DNA of 64,000 nt from Bordetella genomosp. 13 (GCF_007679965.1 NZ_VEHL01000007.1:124001-188000), one strand, 5' to 3'; numbered from the stretch's first letter, positions 34,838 to 43,120 are shown. A program made the numbers and translations. The notes: generated from the letters alone by a model not told the origin.

Positions 34838-34863
34838 TGCATTCCTTATTTCTGGAAAAAGGG

Positions 34864-34881
34864 ATATCGGGAAATTTCGAT
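34864..34881. promoter_or_regulatory. ArsR operator copy 1 (oxidoreductase promoter)
   Basis: ATATCGGGAAATTTCGAT lies 27 bp before the oxidoreductase start. Its exact reverse complement is at 35229-35246 in front of arsR. The core ATCG..AAATTT..CGAT is near-palindromic, as expected for a dimeric winged-helix repressor. Confidence 0.65.
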
Positions 34882-34891
34882 TTATTGAGGT

Positions 34892-34922
34892 AAAAAAAAA
34901 CTGCTGCAGGAAACTTACAGTT
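34892..34922 (-). terminator. Possible weak terminator after arsR
   Basis: On the minus strand AACTG (34922-34918) pairs with CAGTT (34903-34899), followed by nine T (34900-34892). The stem is short and overlaps the last arsR codons, so efficiency is doubtful, but the T-run is striking in this GC-rich DNA. Confidence 0.35.
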
Positions 34923-35217
34923 CTTTGCCGATGCGCTTGGCCAGGGCGCTGATGGTGGCTTCGTTCCGCTTGTAGTAGGTCCACTGGCCGATGCGCCTGA
35001 CTTCGACCAGGCCCGCCCGCTGCAGCGTGGCAAGGTAATCGGAGACCGTCGACTGCGACAGTCCGACGCCTTCCTGGATGCTGCTGACGCAAACGCCCAC
35101 CGTAAGCACATCCCCTTCATCCTGCGGGGGGAAGTGCTTCGCCGGATCCTTCAAGCCCTTCAGGATTTCCAGGCGGGTACGGTTCGACAGGGCTTTGAAT
35201 ATTTCGAGCAGGTCCAT
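34915..35217 (-). CDS. ArsR-family transcriptional regulator
   Basis: 100 residues: LLEIFKALSNRTRLEILKGL, then a recognition helix VGLSQSTVSDYLATLQRAGL and a wing VRRIGQWTYYKRNE. A single Cys (TVGVCVSS) precedes the recognition helix; the classic Cys-Val-Cys metal site is absent. A -35 box TTGACA (35251-35246) and -10-like TACCAT (35229-35224) leave only six bases to the ATG, and no ribosome-binding site is visible. The mRNA may therefore be leaderless. It is upstream of and apparently represses the MDR oxidoreductase and itself. Confidence 0.88.
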   Translation of the reverse strand: MDLLEIFKALSNRTRLEILKGLKDPAKHFPPQDEGDVLTVGVCVSSIQEGVGLSQSTVSDYLATLQRAGLVEVRRIGQWTYYKRNEATISALAKRIGKEL

Positions 35218-35223
35218 GACGGC

Positions 35224-35251
35224 ATGGTATCGAAATTTCCCGATATGTCAA
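35224..35251 (-). promoter_or_regulatory. arsR promoter with ArsR operator copy 2
   Basis: The 18-bp operator (35229-35246) is the exact reverse complement of 34864-34881. It fills the space between the -35 TTGACA and the -10-like TACCAT on the minus strand, so bound repressor would block RNA polymerase. Confidence 0.6.
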
Positions 35252-35313
35252 TATCAGCGACGGCCGCCACGCAACCCAGGAAAGTTCGTGAACGGGAGGT
35301 GCCAGGAGAGATG

Positions 35314-35387
35314 CGCGACGTAGAGGGCTCGAACCTCTGACCTATTGCTTAGAAGGCAATTGCTCTATCCAGCTGAGCTAACGTCGC
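35314..35387 (-). tRNA. tRNA-Arg (anticodon UCU)
   Basis: The minus strand folds as a complete cloverleaf. A 7-bp acceptor (GCGACGT with ACGTCGC) carries the discriminator G at 35314; the D arm is GCTC...GAGC, the anticodon stem ATTGC/GCAAT has loop CTTCTAA, and the T arm AGAGG/CCTCT has TTCGAGC. The anticodon UCU reads AGA. CCA is not encoded. A minus-strand TATAAT at 35519-35514 is a possible promoter element, though it is distant (about 127 nt). Confidence 0.95.
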
Positions 35388-35643
35388 CCTGACCTTGACG
35401 CGGACCGATGGCGGCGTGCAACCATCGACCCCGAATGAGAACATGTGGCCGCACGCCTGGCGGGCGGGCGCGCCAGCCCTGGGCCGAGAGGCCGCGGGCG
35501 AAATGCGGTGCACATTATAGAGGTCCAAATGGCCGATACGCACCGACACGCGCCTTGCAGGCGCGTTTACACGGCGTAGCACCGCGCTTACAGCCGGGTG
35601 ATACAGTTCAGCGACCTTTTTCCGGCCTCGATACTGAACCGCC

Positions 35644-36957
35644 ATGCACGCTTCGGCCCCTCCCCTCTCCCCTTCCCGCCAGGCCTGGCGCACCACCGCC
35701 CTGGCAGCCACGCTGGCCGCATTGGCGGCCGCCTGCGCCCCCGCCATGGCGGGTGTCACCTACAAGCTGGACCGCCCTGCCGCCGCCCCCGGCGACAGCG
35801 TCCGCCTGGAAGCGGTCTACTTCAACGACGGCGACAGCGCCGTGCGCTGGAACGCCCCGCGCCAGGTGGTGCTGCAATGGCGCAGCGCCGCCGGCGTGGT
35901 GCGCACCGTGGCCACCCTGCCCGGCGAACCGGCCATCCTGACCATCCCCGTCAACAACTTCGCGCGCGTGGCCTGGAACGTGGTGGTGCCCACGCAGGCG
36001 CGCGGCATGCAGGCCGTGTCGGTCGAGGGCGAGCCGGCCCTGCTGGCGCTGGAAGCCACGGGCCGCGACGACGGCCGCAGTATCGCCGCGGCCCCGGCCA
36101 ACGTGCCCGTGGTGGACGCGCGCACCGGCCAGCCGCTGCCCGACGCGCAGGTGACGCAGGCCGGCGCCTCGCCGGCCTCGGGCCCCGCGCCGGAAGCAGC
36201 CGTGGCGGGCCGCGCGCCGGTCGACCACAACTCGGGTTTCGACACGTTCCGCAGCGCGCTGTCGGCTTACCAGCCTTCGTATTTCGTGGTGGGCACGCGC
36301 GAGCGCACCAGCGCACGCTTCCAGCTCAGCGCCAAGTACCGCCTGTTCACGCCGCCCAGCGACCGGCCGGCCACGTTCGTCGAGAACCTGTACCTGGGCT
36401 ATACGCAGACCTCGCTGTGGGACCTGCAGGGCGACTCGAAACCCTTCATCGACACGACCTTCAACCCCAGCTTCTTCTGGCTGAAGGACAACGTGTGGGA
36501 ATCGGCCAACCAGACCTGGCGCGTGGGCATGAACGTGGGCGTGGAACACGCATCCAACGGCAAGGACGGCCCGGACTCGCGCTCGATCAACGACGGCTAC
36601 ATCCAGCCCTCGCTGCACTACCGCTTCGACGGCGGCAGCACGCTGAGCTTCGGCCCGAAGATCAAGGGCTATTTCAGCAAGGCGGACGAGAACGCGGACT
36701 ATACCGACTATGCCGGCCACGTGGACTGGAACGTGCGCTGGGCCCAGGACAACGGGCCCGTGCTGTCGGCCATGTACCGCCAGGGCGACCAGCGCCGCCG
36801 CACCACGCAGGTCGACTTCGCGTGGCCGCTGCGTTCGTGGTTCGACATGAACGGCTATGTGCACCTGCAGTACTTCAACGGCTACGGCGAGACGCTGCTG
36901 GGCTACAACGAGCGCAACAAGTCGCAGTTCCGCATCGGCCTGTCCATCGTGCCCTGA
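35644..36957 (+). CDS. pldA: Outer-membrane phospholipase A (PldA)
   Basis: 437 residues. A signal peptide (TTALAATLAALAAACAPAMA-G) precedes an N-terminal extension of about 170 residues with Ala/Pro-rich linkers, then the 12-strand barrel. The catalytic HxS pair is in GVEHASNGKDGPDSRSIN, with the Asn of RSIN completing the His-Ser-Asn triad; the aromatic C-terminus fits BAM recognition. It hydrolyses phospholipids in the outer leaflet and needs Ca and dimerisation. The extension is longer than in the E. coli enzyme (about 290 residues in all). A hairpin pair follows the stop. Confidence 0.92.
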   Translation: MHASAPPLSPSRQAWRTTALAATLAALAAACAPAMAGVTYKLDRPAAAPGDSVRLEAVYFNDGDSAVRWNAPRQVVLQWRSAAGVVRTVATLPGEPAILTIPVNNFARVAWNVVVPTQARGMQAVSVEGEPALLALEATGRDDGRSIAAAPANVPVVDARTGQPLPDAQVTQAGASPASGPAPEAAVAGRAPVDHNSGFDTFRSALSAYQPSYFVVGTRERTSARFQLSAKYRLFTPPSDRPATFVENLYLGYTQTSLWDLQGDSKPFIDTTFNPSFFWLKDNVWESANQTWRVGMNVGVEHASNGKDGPDSRSINDGYIQPSLHYRFDGGSTLSFGPKIKGYFSKADENADYTDYAGHVDWNVRWAQDNGPVLSAMYRQGDQRRRTTQVDFAWPLRSWFDMNGYVHLQYFNGYGETLLGYNERNKSQFRIGLSIVP

Positions 36958-36977
36958 CGGCACTGGGCCAAATGGAA

Positions 36978-37030
36978 GCGGGCGCCCTCAGGCGCCCGCG
37001 CATCGCGCGGCGCCTTGGGCGCCGCATTTT
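36978..37030. terminator. Double hairpin between convergent pldA and ycgR-like genes
   Basis: First stem GCGGGCGCC/GGCGCCCGC (36978-36999, loop CTCA); second stem GCGGCGCC/GGCGCCGC (37007-37025, loop TTG) followed by ATTTTC. The second has the short T-run of a Rho-independent terminator for pldA. The pair probably ends transcription from both sides. Confidence 0.7.
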
Positions 37031-37048
37031 CCTGACGTCACGTCCGGA

Positions 37049-37783
37049 TCAGGACAGCCCGCGCTGGCGCGAGATGAGCTCGCGCTGCAGCGAATTCACG
37101 TACGACTGGATGCGGATGCCGGTGGAGCCGTCCAGGCGCTCGAACTGGCAGCCCACGCGGCGGGCCAGGCCGCCCTTGGCCAGCTCGTCGTCGTGGTGGT
37201 GCACCACGCGCAGCGACAGCTCGAAGTTGCCCACGCCGGGCAGGTCGAGGTTGCAGCGGTAGATCGAGCCGGGCGCCACGTTGATCGCCATGGCGGTGTC
37301 CGCCAGCGCCAGGCCGGTGGAGCTGATGTCGCGCACGGCCAGGCGCAGCGGCGCCGAGTCGTAGTCGTGCTCGGGCCACAGTTCGCAGGTGGCGGGCTGT
37401 TGCGTGGGCACGTCCATGCGGAAGTTGTCGCGGCGCTGGGCGTACGACGCCGCGTCGGGCAGCTTCGAATGCAGCGCCGGATGGCCTTCGTACTGCACCA
37501 TCGTCACGCCCGAGGTCTCGAAGGCCAGCGTGATGCTGTCGATGGTGGTTTCGAACAGCACGCGACCGCCGCTGATCATGCGGTGGTTCAGGTCCACGTC
37601 CTGCGCGGCGTCGAGGTAGAGCGAATCGGCATGGCCGTCGGCGGCCAGCACGGTGGTCAGGCTGGTGACGGGACGGCCGGGAATGCGCATCAACACCAGC
37701 GAACTGCGGCTTTGGGCCAGATGCAACAGCCGGGCGATCTCGAGCTTCGAGGTCACCGAGTAAAACTGATTGGTATCGTTCAT
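37049..37783 (-). CDS. YcgR-like PilZ-domain c-di-GMP effector
   Basis: 244 residues. The N-terminal YcgR-type domain (about 1-110) leads into a PilZ domain that has both c-di-GMP motifs: RRDNFRMDVP (RxxxR) and VRDISSTGLAL (D/NxSxxG). Proteins of this layout brake the flagellar motor or tune surface behaviour when c-di-GMP rises. It stands alone, convergent with pldA; flagellar genes are not in view. The start ATG is the one before NDTNQFYSVTSK. Confidence 0.88.
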   Translation of the reverse strand: MNDTNQFYSVTSKLEIARLLHLAQSRSSLVLMRIPGRPVTSLTTVLAADGHADSLYLDAAQDVDLNHRMISGGRVLFETTIDSITLAFETSGVTMVQYEGHPALHSKLPDAASYAQRRDNFRMDVPTQQPATCELWPEHDYDSAPLRLAVRDISSTGLALADTAMAINVAPGSIYRCNLDLPGVGNFELSLRVVHHHDDELAKGGLARRVGCQFERLDGSTGIRIQSYVNSLQRELISRQRGLS

Positions 37784-37980
37784 GGCATTGCCTGCGGGAA
37801 GCGATGGAACACGCGAAGGTAGAGGCCTGCGCAGGAGGCAGGCCGGGCACGGCGGCGAGCGCGCGTTCGCCGCCGTATTAAACCGTAACAACTGTTGATA
37901 AATCTTACCAGACAGATCACGCCAGTTTTACGACATTCGCGCTTCTTTTCTGTAACGGGCCCGTTCGCCGGCCCGTGCCC

Positions 37981-38586
37981 TCATTGCGGCGGCAGCGTCG
38001 CCTGCATCGACGGCCGGGCGTTGAAGGCGGCGAACCACTTGGCCGTGGCGGGATACTTGGCGCGCCAGTCCATGCTGGCGAAACGGAAGTCCAGGTAGCC
38101 CAGGGCGCAGCCCAGGGTGATGGTGCCGATGTCGAGCGTATCGCCGAATCCGGGCGCCAGCTTTTCCAGGCGTTCGAGGCAGCTGGTGATCTTTTCGTGC
38201 TGGCCGCGGATCCAGTCCTCCCAGCGCAGCGCTTCGGGGCGGGGACCGACTTCGTAGCGCACCAGCAACGCCGCGTCCAGCAGGCCGTCGCCCAGCGCCT
38301 GGTTGGCCAGCGCCGCCCAGCGCGACTGCCCGGCCGGGAACATCCTGCCGCCGCCCTGTGCGTCCAGGTATTCGCAGATCACGCGGCTGTCGAACAGCGC
38401 CAGGCCATCGTCGGTCACCAAAGTCGGCACCTTGCCCAGCGGGTTCACGGGCACGATGGTCTGGTCGCGGGTGATCGGGTTGGCGGCGGCGGGCAGGCGT
38501 TCGATGCGGCCGTCCAGGCCCAGTTCGAGCGCCACGACCAGGCATTTGCGCACGTACGGCGAGGAAGGCGAGTGGAAGAGCTTCAT
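37981..38586 (-). CDS. Glutathione S-transferase
   Basis: 201 residues. The N-terminal thioredoxin-like domain has KLFHSPSSPYVRKCLVVALE, the cis-Pro in LGKVPTLVTDDG and the glutathione-binding LFDSRVICEYLD; an all-helical C-terminal domain follows. It conjugates glutathione to electrophiles or acts as a reductase. It lies just downstream of the rRNA methyltransferase gene on the same strand and may be co-transcribed (31-bp gap). Confidence 0.9.
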   Translation of the reverse strand: MKLFHSPSSPYVRKCLVVALELGLDGRIERLPAAANPITRDQTIVPVNPLGKVPTLVTDDGLALFDSRVICEYLDAQGGGRMFPAGQSRWAALANQALGDGLLDAALLVRYEVGPRPEALRWEDWIRGQHEKITSCLERLEKLAPGFGDTLDIGTITLGCALGYLDFRFASMDWRAKYPATAKWFAAFNARPSMQATLPPQ

Positions 38587-38617
38587 GTCGGTTTGTCTCC
38601 GGGGGTTGAATCGTCGT

Positions 38618-39817
38618 TCAGATACGCTGCAGCCACAGCCCCTTCAGGTACTCGCCTTCGGGAAAACTGGCCAGCGTGGGGTGGTCGGCGCCCGCGCCCA
38701 GCCGGTCCAGGATCCGCAGGTCCACGCCCGCGTCGGCGGCCGCGTCGGCCACGATCTTCTGGAACAGCGGCGCGCCGATGGCGCCCGAGCACGAAAACGT
38801 GGCCAGCAGGCCGCCGGGACGCAACAGCTTCAGGCCCGTCAGGTTGATGTCCTTGTAGGCCCGCGCCGCGCGGTCGACGTGCTGCTGGGACGGCGCCAGC
38901 TTGGGCGGGTCCAGCACGACCAGGTCGAAGCGCCTGCCGTCCTGGTGCAGCGCGCGCAGCGTGCGGAACGCGTCGGCGTCCAGCCATTGCGCGCGTTCGG
39001 CGTCGAAGCCGTTGGCCTGCACGTTGGCGCGGGCGTGCGCCAGGGCCTCGCCCGAGGAATCGACGGACAGCACGCTGGCCGCCCCGCCCTTCAAGGCCGC
39101 CAGCGAGAAACCGCCCGTGTAGCAGAAGCAGTTCAGCACGTCGCGGCCGGCCGCGTGCCGCGCGATCCGCGCGCGGCTGTCGCGCTGGTCGATGTAGAAA
39201 CCCGTCTTGTGGCCGTTGCGCACGTCGATCTGATAGCGCACCCCGCCCTCGTCGACCAGCAGCAGCTCGGGCGGCTCGTCGCCGGCCAGCACGCCGGTGG
39301 TCTGCGCCAGCCCTTCCTTCTCGCGCACGGATGCGTCGGAACGCTCGTACACGTGCTCGCAGCCGGTTTCGCGCACCAGGGCGTCGACGATGGCGGTCTT
39401 CCAGACCTCGACGCCCACCGCCATGAACTGGCAGACCAGCTGCTGGCGGTGGCCGTCCAGCGAACGGTAATGGTCGACCACCAGGCCGGGCATGCCGTCG
39501 GCCTCGCCGAACACCAGGCGCACCGCGCCGGTGCCGCCGACCTGTTCGGCACGCAGCGCCAGGGCGCGCTGGATGCGGCGCTTGATGAAGGCATGGTCGA
39601 CCGGCTCGGATTCGTCGAAGGTCCAGACGCGCGCGCGGATGGCGGATTCGGGGCTGTAGGCGGCCCGCGCCAGGAAACGGCCGTCGTGGGCGTGCAGCGC
39701 GACCGTGGCGCCGGGAGACACCCGGCCCTCGACACGATCGACCGCGCCCGCGAACAACCAGGGATGCCGGTGCAACAGCGAACGTTCCTTGCCCGGCTTG
39801 AGTATCAACCTGCCCAT
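38618..39817 (-). CDS. rlmI: 23S rRNA (cytosine-C5) methyltransferase, RlmI-like
   Basis: 399 residues, RlmI length. The N-terminal PUA-like domain has LILKPGKERSLLHRHPWLFA; the EEHAV-type middle domain is followed by a SAM-binding Rossmann fold with NCFCYTGGFSLAALKGGA, the acidic LSVDSSGEALAHA, the LVVLDPPKLAPSQ motif IV, and the Cys in ATFSCSGAI (motif VI). It methylates C1962 of 23S rRNA in E. coli; that site is assumed here by homology. Read from the ATG before GRLILKPG. Confidence 0.9.
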   Translation of the reverse strand: MGRLILKPGKERSLLHRHPWLFAGAVDRVEGRVSPGATVALHAHDGRFLARAAYSPESAIRARVWTFDESEPVDHAFIKRRIQRALALRAEQVGGTGAVRLVFGEADGMPGLVVDHYRSLDGHRQQLVCQFMAVGVEVWKTAIVDALVRETGCEHVYERSDASVREKEGLAQTTGVLAGDEPPELLLVDEGGVRYQIDVRNGHKTGFYIDQRDSRARIARHAAGRDVLNCFCYTGGFSLAALKGGAASVLSVDSSGEALAHARANVQANGFDAERAQWLDADAFRTLRALHQDGRRFDLVVLDPPKLAPSQQHVDRAARAYKDINLTGLKLLRPGGLLATFSCSGAIGAPLFQKIVADAAADAGVDLRILDRLGAGADHPTLASFPEGEYLKGLWLQRI

Positions 39818-39930
39818 GCGGCCTTGCAGTGTGCGGGGGCCTGCCGGCGCCGGCGGGCCCGTGGAATGGAAGGAAACGGGGCGCGGCTGGTCATGCCGGC
39901 CGCGCCCCGCGACGATCGTATCACGCGCAC

Positions 39931-40164
39931 CTAATCGGTCAGCACGATGAACAGCGCCACCAGCACGGCGAACAGCATCAGCACCACCAGCGCCGAATAG
40001 GCCGGCGGAATCGCGTCGCGGTCGGCGTCGACGGCCTCGCCATCGATCTTCCGGACGTCCCGCGGCGCCTTCTTCACCCAGTGCCAATAGACCAGCCTGC
40101 CCACCAGCACGGCGATGAGCGCCAGCAGCAGGCAAAGCACGCCGATCGCGATCTGTTGGTGCAT
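39931..40164 (-). CDS. Small two-helix membrane protein, unknown
   Basis: 77 residues. Two hydrophobic helices, IGVLCLLLALIAVLVGRLV (residues about 7-26) and SALVVLMLFAVLVALFIVLT (about 57-76), flank a charged loop (KKAPRDVRKIDGEAVDADRD). I do not recognise a family. The loop charge pattern and clear membrane segments make it a probable real gene rather than a shadow of the opposite strand. It lies between the NUC1-type endonuclease and rlmI genes on the same strand. Confidence 0.65.
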   Translation of the reverse strand: MHQQIAIGVLCLLLALIAVLVGRLVYWHWVKKAPRDVRKIDGEAVDADRDAIPPAYSALVVLMLFAVLVALFIVLTD

Positions 40165-40215
40165 GTGTGCTGGCGTCCGTGTGAAGGGATCTGTCGTTGT
40201 ACGGGGAGGATACCG

Positions 40216-41151
40216 CTACGCGAGCATGATGTCGCGTACGTCGCGCAGCGCCGCGGCGAAGTCCACGCCCGCGCCGGCCAGCACGTCGCGCCCGGCCAGG
40301 TCGGGGAAGGTCAGCCCCGCCAGTTCCTCGATGGCCGCCAGCGGGCGCTGCTGGTGCTCGACGTCGCCGAACACGAACGCCGGCCGCAGGTCGGCGATCG
40401 CCCTGGCCTGCGAGGCCAGGTAGCCCGACGCCGCCAGCAGGCCGGTCTCGTCGTGCACGAAGGCCACGACCTTCCAGAAGCGCACCGGGATCTGCACGCC
40501 GTGCACCAAGGGATCGTCCTTGGCGAAGACCGGGCCGGTGAAGACGTTGACGCGCATGTTGTCGGTATCGGCGTTCTGCAGGATGTAGTCCTCGATGCGG
40601 CCCCACAGCCCGCCGTTGAAGAACTGCACCTGCGGCGCGGCATTGGTGGCATGGAACGTGTCGGCATCGGCCCGCACGGCCACCTTCTTGCCGCCCCAGT
40701 TCGGATCCTGGCGGCGCGTCATGTGGCCGCGGCTGAAATAGCCCTTCTGCTCGGAGCCGTAGGCTTCGCGCAGGATCTGGTACTGCTGCGGGATGCGCGG
40801 GTCGTACTTCCAGACGTTGCTGCGCGGCACCGAGCGCAGGTTGGCGCCGTCGATGTTGCAGGCGCTGAAGATGGGCATGCGGCGCGACTTGGACACGGCC
40901 GTGGAGAAATGCGTATAGGGCAGCACGTGGGTCCTGGCGCCGCGCCAGGTGTGGGTGGCCGCGTCGCGCTGCAGGGCCTTGCCCAGCACGGGCAGGCCCA
41001 CCGGCCGCTGCGGATCGATGAAGGCCGGATCGTAGCCTTCGCGGTCCGCGTAGTTTTCGATCGGTTCGGGAACCGTCTTGACGCTTTCGATTTCGAACTC
41101 GGCGTCCGGCGCGAACCGGAACCGGGGAGCGGTCTTGCCTGACTTCGCCAT
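40216..41151 (-). CDS. NUC1-type DNA/RNA non-specific endonuclease
   Basis: 311 residues without a signal peptide. The beta-beta-alpha-metal site is visible: YFSRGHMTRRQDPNWG with catalytic His143 (DRGH in most relatives, SRGH here), NAAPQVQFFNGGLWGRIEDY with the Mg-binding Asn180, and NVFTGPVF. Upstream, MPIFSACNIDGANLRS matches the first strands of bacterial NUC1 proteins. It cleaves DNA and RNA without sequence preference. It follows, on the same strand, an I9-like mini-protein and a subtilase (41348-43120), with a 15-bp tandem repeat before its start. Confidence 0.87.
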   Translation of the reverse strand: MAKSGKTAPRFRFAPDAEFEIESVKTVPEPIENYADREGYDPAFIDPQRPVGLPVLGKALQRDAATHTWRGARTHVLPYTHFSTAVSKSRRMPIFSACNIDGANLRSVPRSNVWKYDPRIPQQYQILREAYGSEQKGYFSRGHMTRRQDPNWGGKKVAVRADADTFHATNAAPQVQFFNGGLWGRIEDYILQNADTDNMRVNVFTGPVFAKDDPLVHGVQIPVRFWKVVAFVHDETGLLAASGYLASQARAIADLRPAFVFGDVEHQQRPLAAIEELAGLTFPDLAGRDVLAGAGVDFAAALRDVRDIMLA

Positions 41152-41195
41152 TGCTGTGCTGCCTCAGGATAAAACGCGGTTGAAGAATCGGGAGC

Positions 41196-41255
41196 GCTGG
41201 GCGGCATTCCGCTGGGCGGCATTCCGCTGGGCGGCAATCCGCTGGGCGGCACGCC
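41196..41255 (-). repeat. Four tandem 15-bp repeats upstream of the nuclease gene
   Basis: Units at 41196, 41211, 41226 and 41241: the first two are identical (GCTGGGCGGCATTCC), the third has one change and the fourth two, and a decayed fifth may follow. The array lies 45 bp before the nuclease ATG, between it and the I9-like gene, where unit number could alter leader structure. Confidence 0.85.
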
Positions 41256-41347
41256 GCTCGGGCGCAGGACGCCGCCCGGGCATGGATGCGTGACGCCGGG
41301 CAAAACAAAAGCCCGGGCGGCCGGGCTTGTATGTCGGCACCTGCCGC

Positions 41348-41593
41348 TCAGGCAGGCTGCTTGATCCGCTTGTGCGGCGGCCGGATGCGGACGCTGCGTT
41401 CGGGCGTGAAAGTCCAGTGTTCGAGCCGGTCCAGCGCGGCGGCGATGTCGGCCTCGATGCCGTCCACCAGCAGGGACCCCGGGATCTGTTCGATGACGGT
41501 GGCGTCGTGCTTGTTCAGGGACGACACGACCTGGCGTTCCTCCTTGCGGGGAGGATCGCAATCGCCCTGATAGCAGATGACGTAGCGGCTCAT
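41348..41593 (-). CDS. Small protein resembling a stand-alone I9 (subtilisin propeptide) domain
   Basis: 81 residues. The pattern is RYVICYQGD, a Lys/Glu-rich helix, ATVIEQIPGSLLVDG, and a second helix (IEADIAAALDRLEHWTF). This is the beta-alpha-beta-beta-alpha-beta order of I9 propeptides, which fold and inhibit subtilases. It starts 12 bp after the stop of the subtilase on the same strand, so they are almost certainly co-expressed. Function as inhibitor or folding chaperone is inferred; no detectable signal peptide. Confidence 0.65.
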   Translation of the reverse strand: MSRYVICYQGDCDPPRKEERQVVSSLNKHDATVIEQIPGSLLVDGIEADIAAALDRLEHWTFTPERSVRIRPPHKRIKQPA

Positions 41594-41605
41594 GATGAAT
41601 TCATC

Positions 41606-43120
41606 CTACACCAAAATTCCGGCCCCCTCAAAGCTGGCGCCGAGCCCCAATGGACGGGCCGCGTCGAGCGCCATTTTTACGACAGCGTCGGAGCGGTTTT
41701 GGTTCCGACCCATCCCCAATATCCTGGGCGAGCGCGCCAGCAGGCGGGCGGCCGCGCCAACGATGGCCGGACATGCCATCGACGTGCCGTCCATCACCGC
41801 GTACCCGCCGGGATACGTGGACACGATGCCCACGCCGGGGCCTATCAGCCCGATCTCGCTGCCGACGTTGCTGAAGTCCGCCACGTAGTCCTTGGGATCG
41901 GTGCCGAAGGGCTTCTCCGCGCTGAGCACCTGCGCGGCATGCGCGGGATAGGCGCCCTTGCGGCCGCCGGCGCTGACGGCGATCACCTGGCTGTAGCGGC
42001 CCGGATAGTCCACCGCCGAGCGGTAGTCGTTGCCGGCCGCGGCGATGCAGGCCACGCCCATGGCGCGGGCGCGCTGGATCTCGCGCAGCACGTCCGGCAC
42101 TTCGCTGTCGCCGCCCAGCGACAGGTTGATCAGGTCGCAGCCGTCGTCCACCGCCATGCGGATGGCCTTGGCGATGTGGAAGGAGGATGCCGTCTCCTCT
42201 TCCTTGCCGAACACCTTGTACGCGTGCAGGTCGACGCCGGGCGCCACGCCGCGCACGCCCCGGCCGGGCTTGCCGCGTCCAGCGATGATGCCCGCCACGT
42301 GCGTGCCGTGGCCGACGTGGTCGGTGACGTCGGCGGGCGGTTCGCCCTTGACCACGTTGCGGCCGCGCCGCACGTGCAGGTCGGCGTGCCTGGACACGCC
42401 CGTGTCGATCACGCCCACCTTCACGCCGCGGCCGTCGGCATCCTCGCCCACCAGCCCGAAATGGCCGCGGATGTCGGGCGCGGCGAGGTCGATGGGCGGG
42501 CATTGCAGGCGCGCACGCCCATCGGACAAGGGCACGCGGCGCACGTATGCCGGCCAGTAGCCCGACTCGGGGATGGCCTCGACCGATTCCAGCGACTTCA
42601 CGCCGGCCGGGAAGGCCAGCCGGGCGATGCCCTTCGCGTTGGTGCGGCCGGTGTTGCCGACGCGTTCGGCGCGGTCCGTGAAGCCCACCACGTCCACGCC
42701 GGCCAGCGGCTTGCCGGAGGCCGCGTCCACGACCTCGACCTCGAGCGTCTGCTTGCGGCCGGAGGCCGCGCCCATCACCGGCGAGACGTCGATGCGGCGC
42801 AGCCACAGGGGAGCCAGGCGCGTGACGGGAACGATCCGCAGGCCGGGATACTCGCGCTGCAGGGCCAGGCGCTGCGCCTGGTCCAGCGACAGCAGCACCG
42901 TGTCGTTGGGCGCCACGCGGTCGAGCGCCGCGCTGGCATGGATCGCCGCGGGACGCGCCGGCCCCTTGCCCGCCGACTGTGCCGCGACGGCGCCGCGCAC
43001 CGCCATGCGGCTGGCGGAACGCATGAAGGACTGGCTGCTGCCGGGATCGTCGGTATTCCACACATTGACGTTGGGAAGCACGACGAACAGCAGGGATCGC
43101 GGGGAATCGGCCTGGGCCAC
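41606..43120 (-). CDS. Subtilisin-like (S8) serine peptidase
   Basis: 504 residues from a GTG start with AGGAGCAACCC upstream. The first 110 residues are of unknown fold; a CarboxypepD_reg-like beta domain (about 124-175) follows; the S8 catalytic domain begins near 230 with GVKVGVIDTGVS (Asp239), VGHGTHVAGIIAGRG (His271), AAAGN (oxyanion Asn364) and MDGTSMACP (Ser447). No signal peptide and no internal I9 propeptide are seen, unlike secreted subtilases. The small gene just downstream may supply the propeptide function. A NUC1 nuclease follows. Confidence 0.9.
   Translation of the reverse strand: MAQADSPRSLLFVVLPNVNVWNTDDPGSSQSFMRSASRMAVRGAVAAQSAGKGPARPAAIHASAALDRVAPNDTVLLSLDQAQRLALQREYPGLRIVPVTRLAPLWLRRIDVSPVMGAASGRKQTLEVEVVDAASGKPLAGVDVVGFTDRAERVGNTGRTNAKGIARLAFPAGVKSLESVEAIPESGYWPAYVRRVPLSDGRARLQCPPIDLAAPDIRGHFGLVGEDADGRGVKVGVIDTGVSRHADLHVRRGRNVVKGEPPADVTDHVGHGTHVAGIIAGRGKPGRGVRGVAPGVDLHAYKVFGKEEETASSFHIAKAIRMAVDDGCDLINLSLGGDSEVPDVLREIQRARAMGVACIAAAGNDYRSAVDYPGRYSQVIAVSAGGRKGAYPAHAAQVLSAEKPFGTDPKDYVADFSNVGSEIGLIGPGVGIVSTYPGGYAVMDGTSMACPAIVGAAARLLARSPRILGMGRNQNRSDAVVKMALDAARPLGLGASFEGAGILV

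Noticed and set aside
41196..41255. CRISPR-like array
   Set aside because: The units are 15 bp, directly abutting and without spacers; it is a minisatellite.
39817..41308. Apparent 896-residue protein joining the methyltransferase to upstream sequence
   Set aside because: Upstream of 39817 the frame is a shadow of the NUC1 and small membrane genes and only encodes repeats of Ala-Glu-Cys-Arg-Pro from the 15-bp array.
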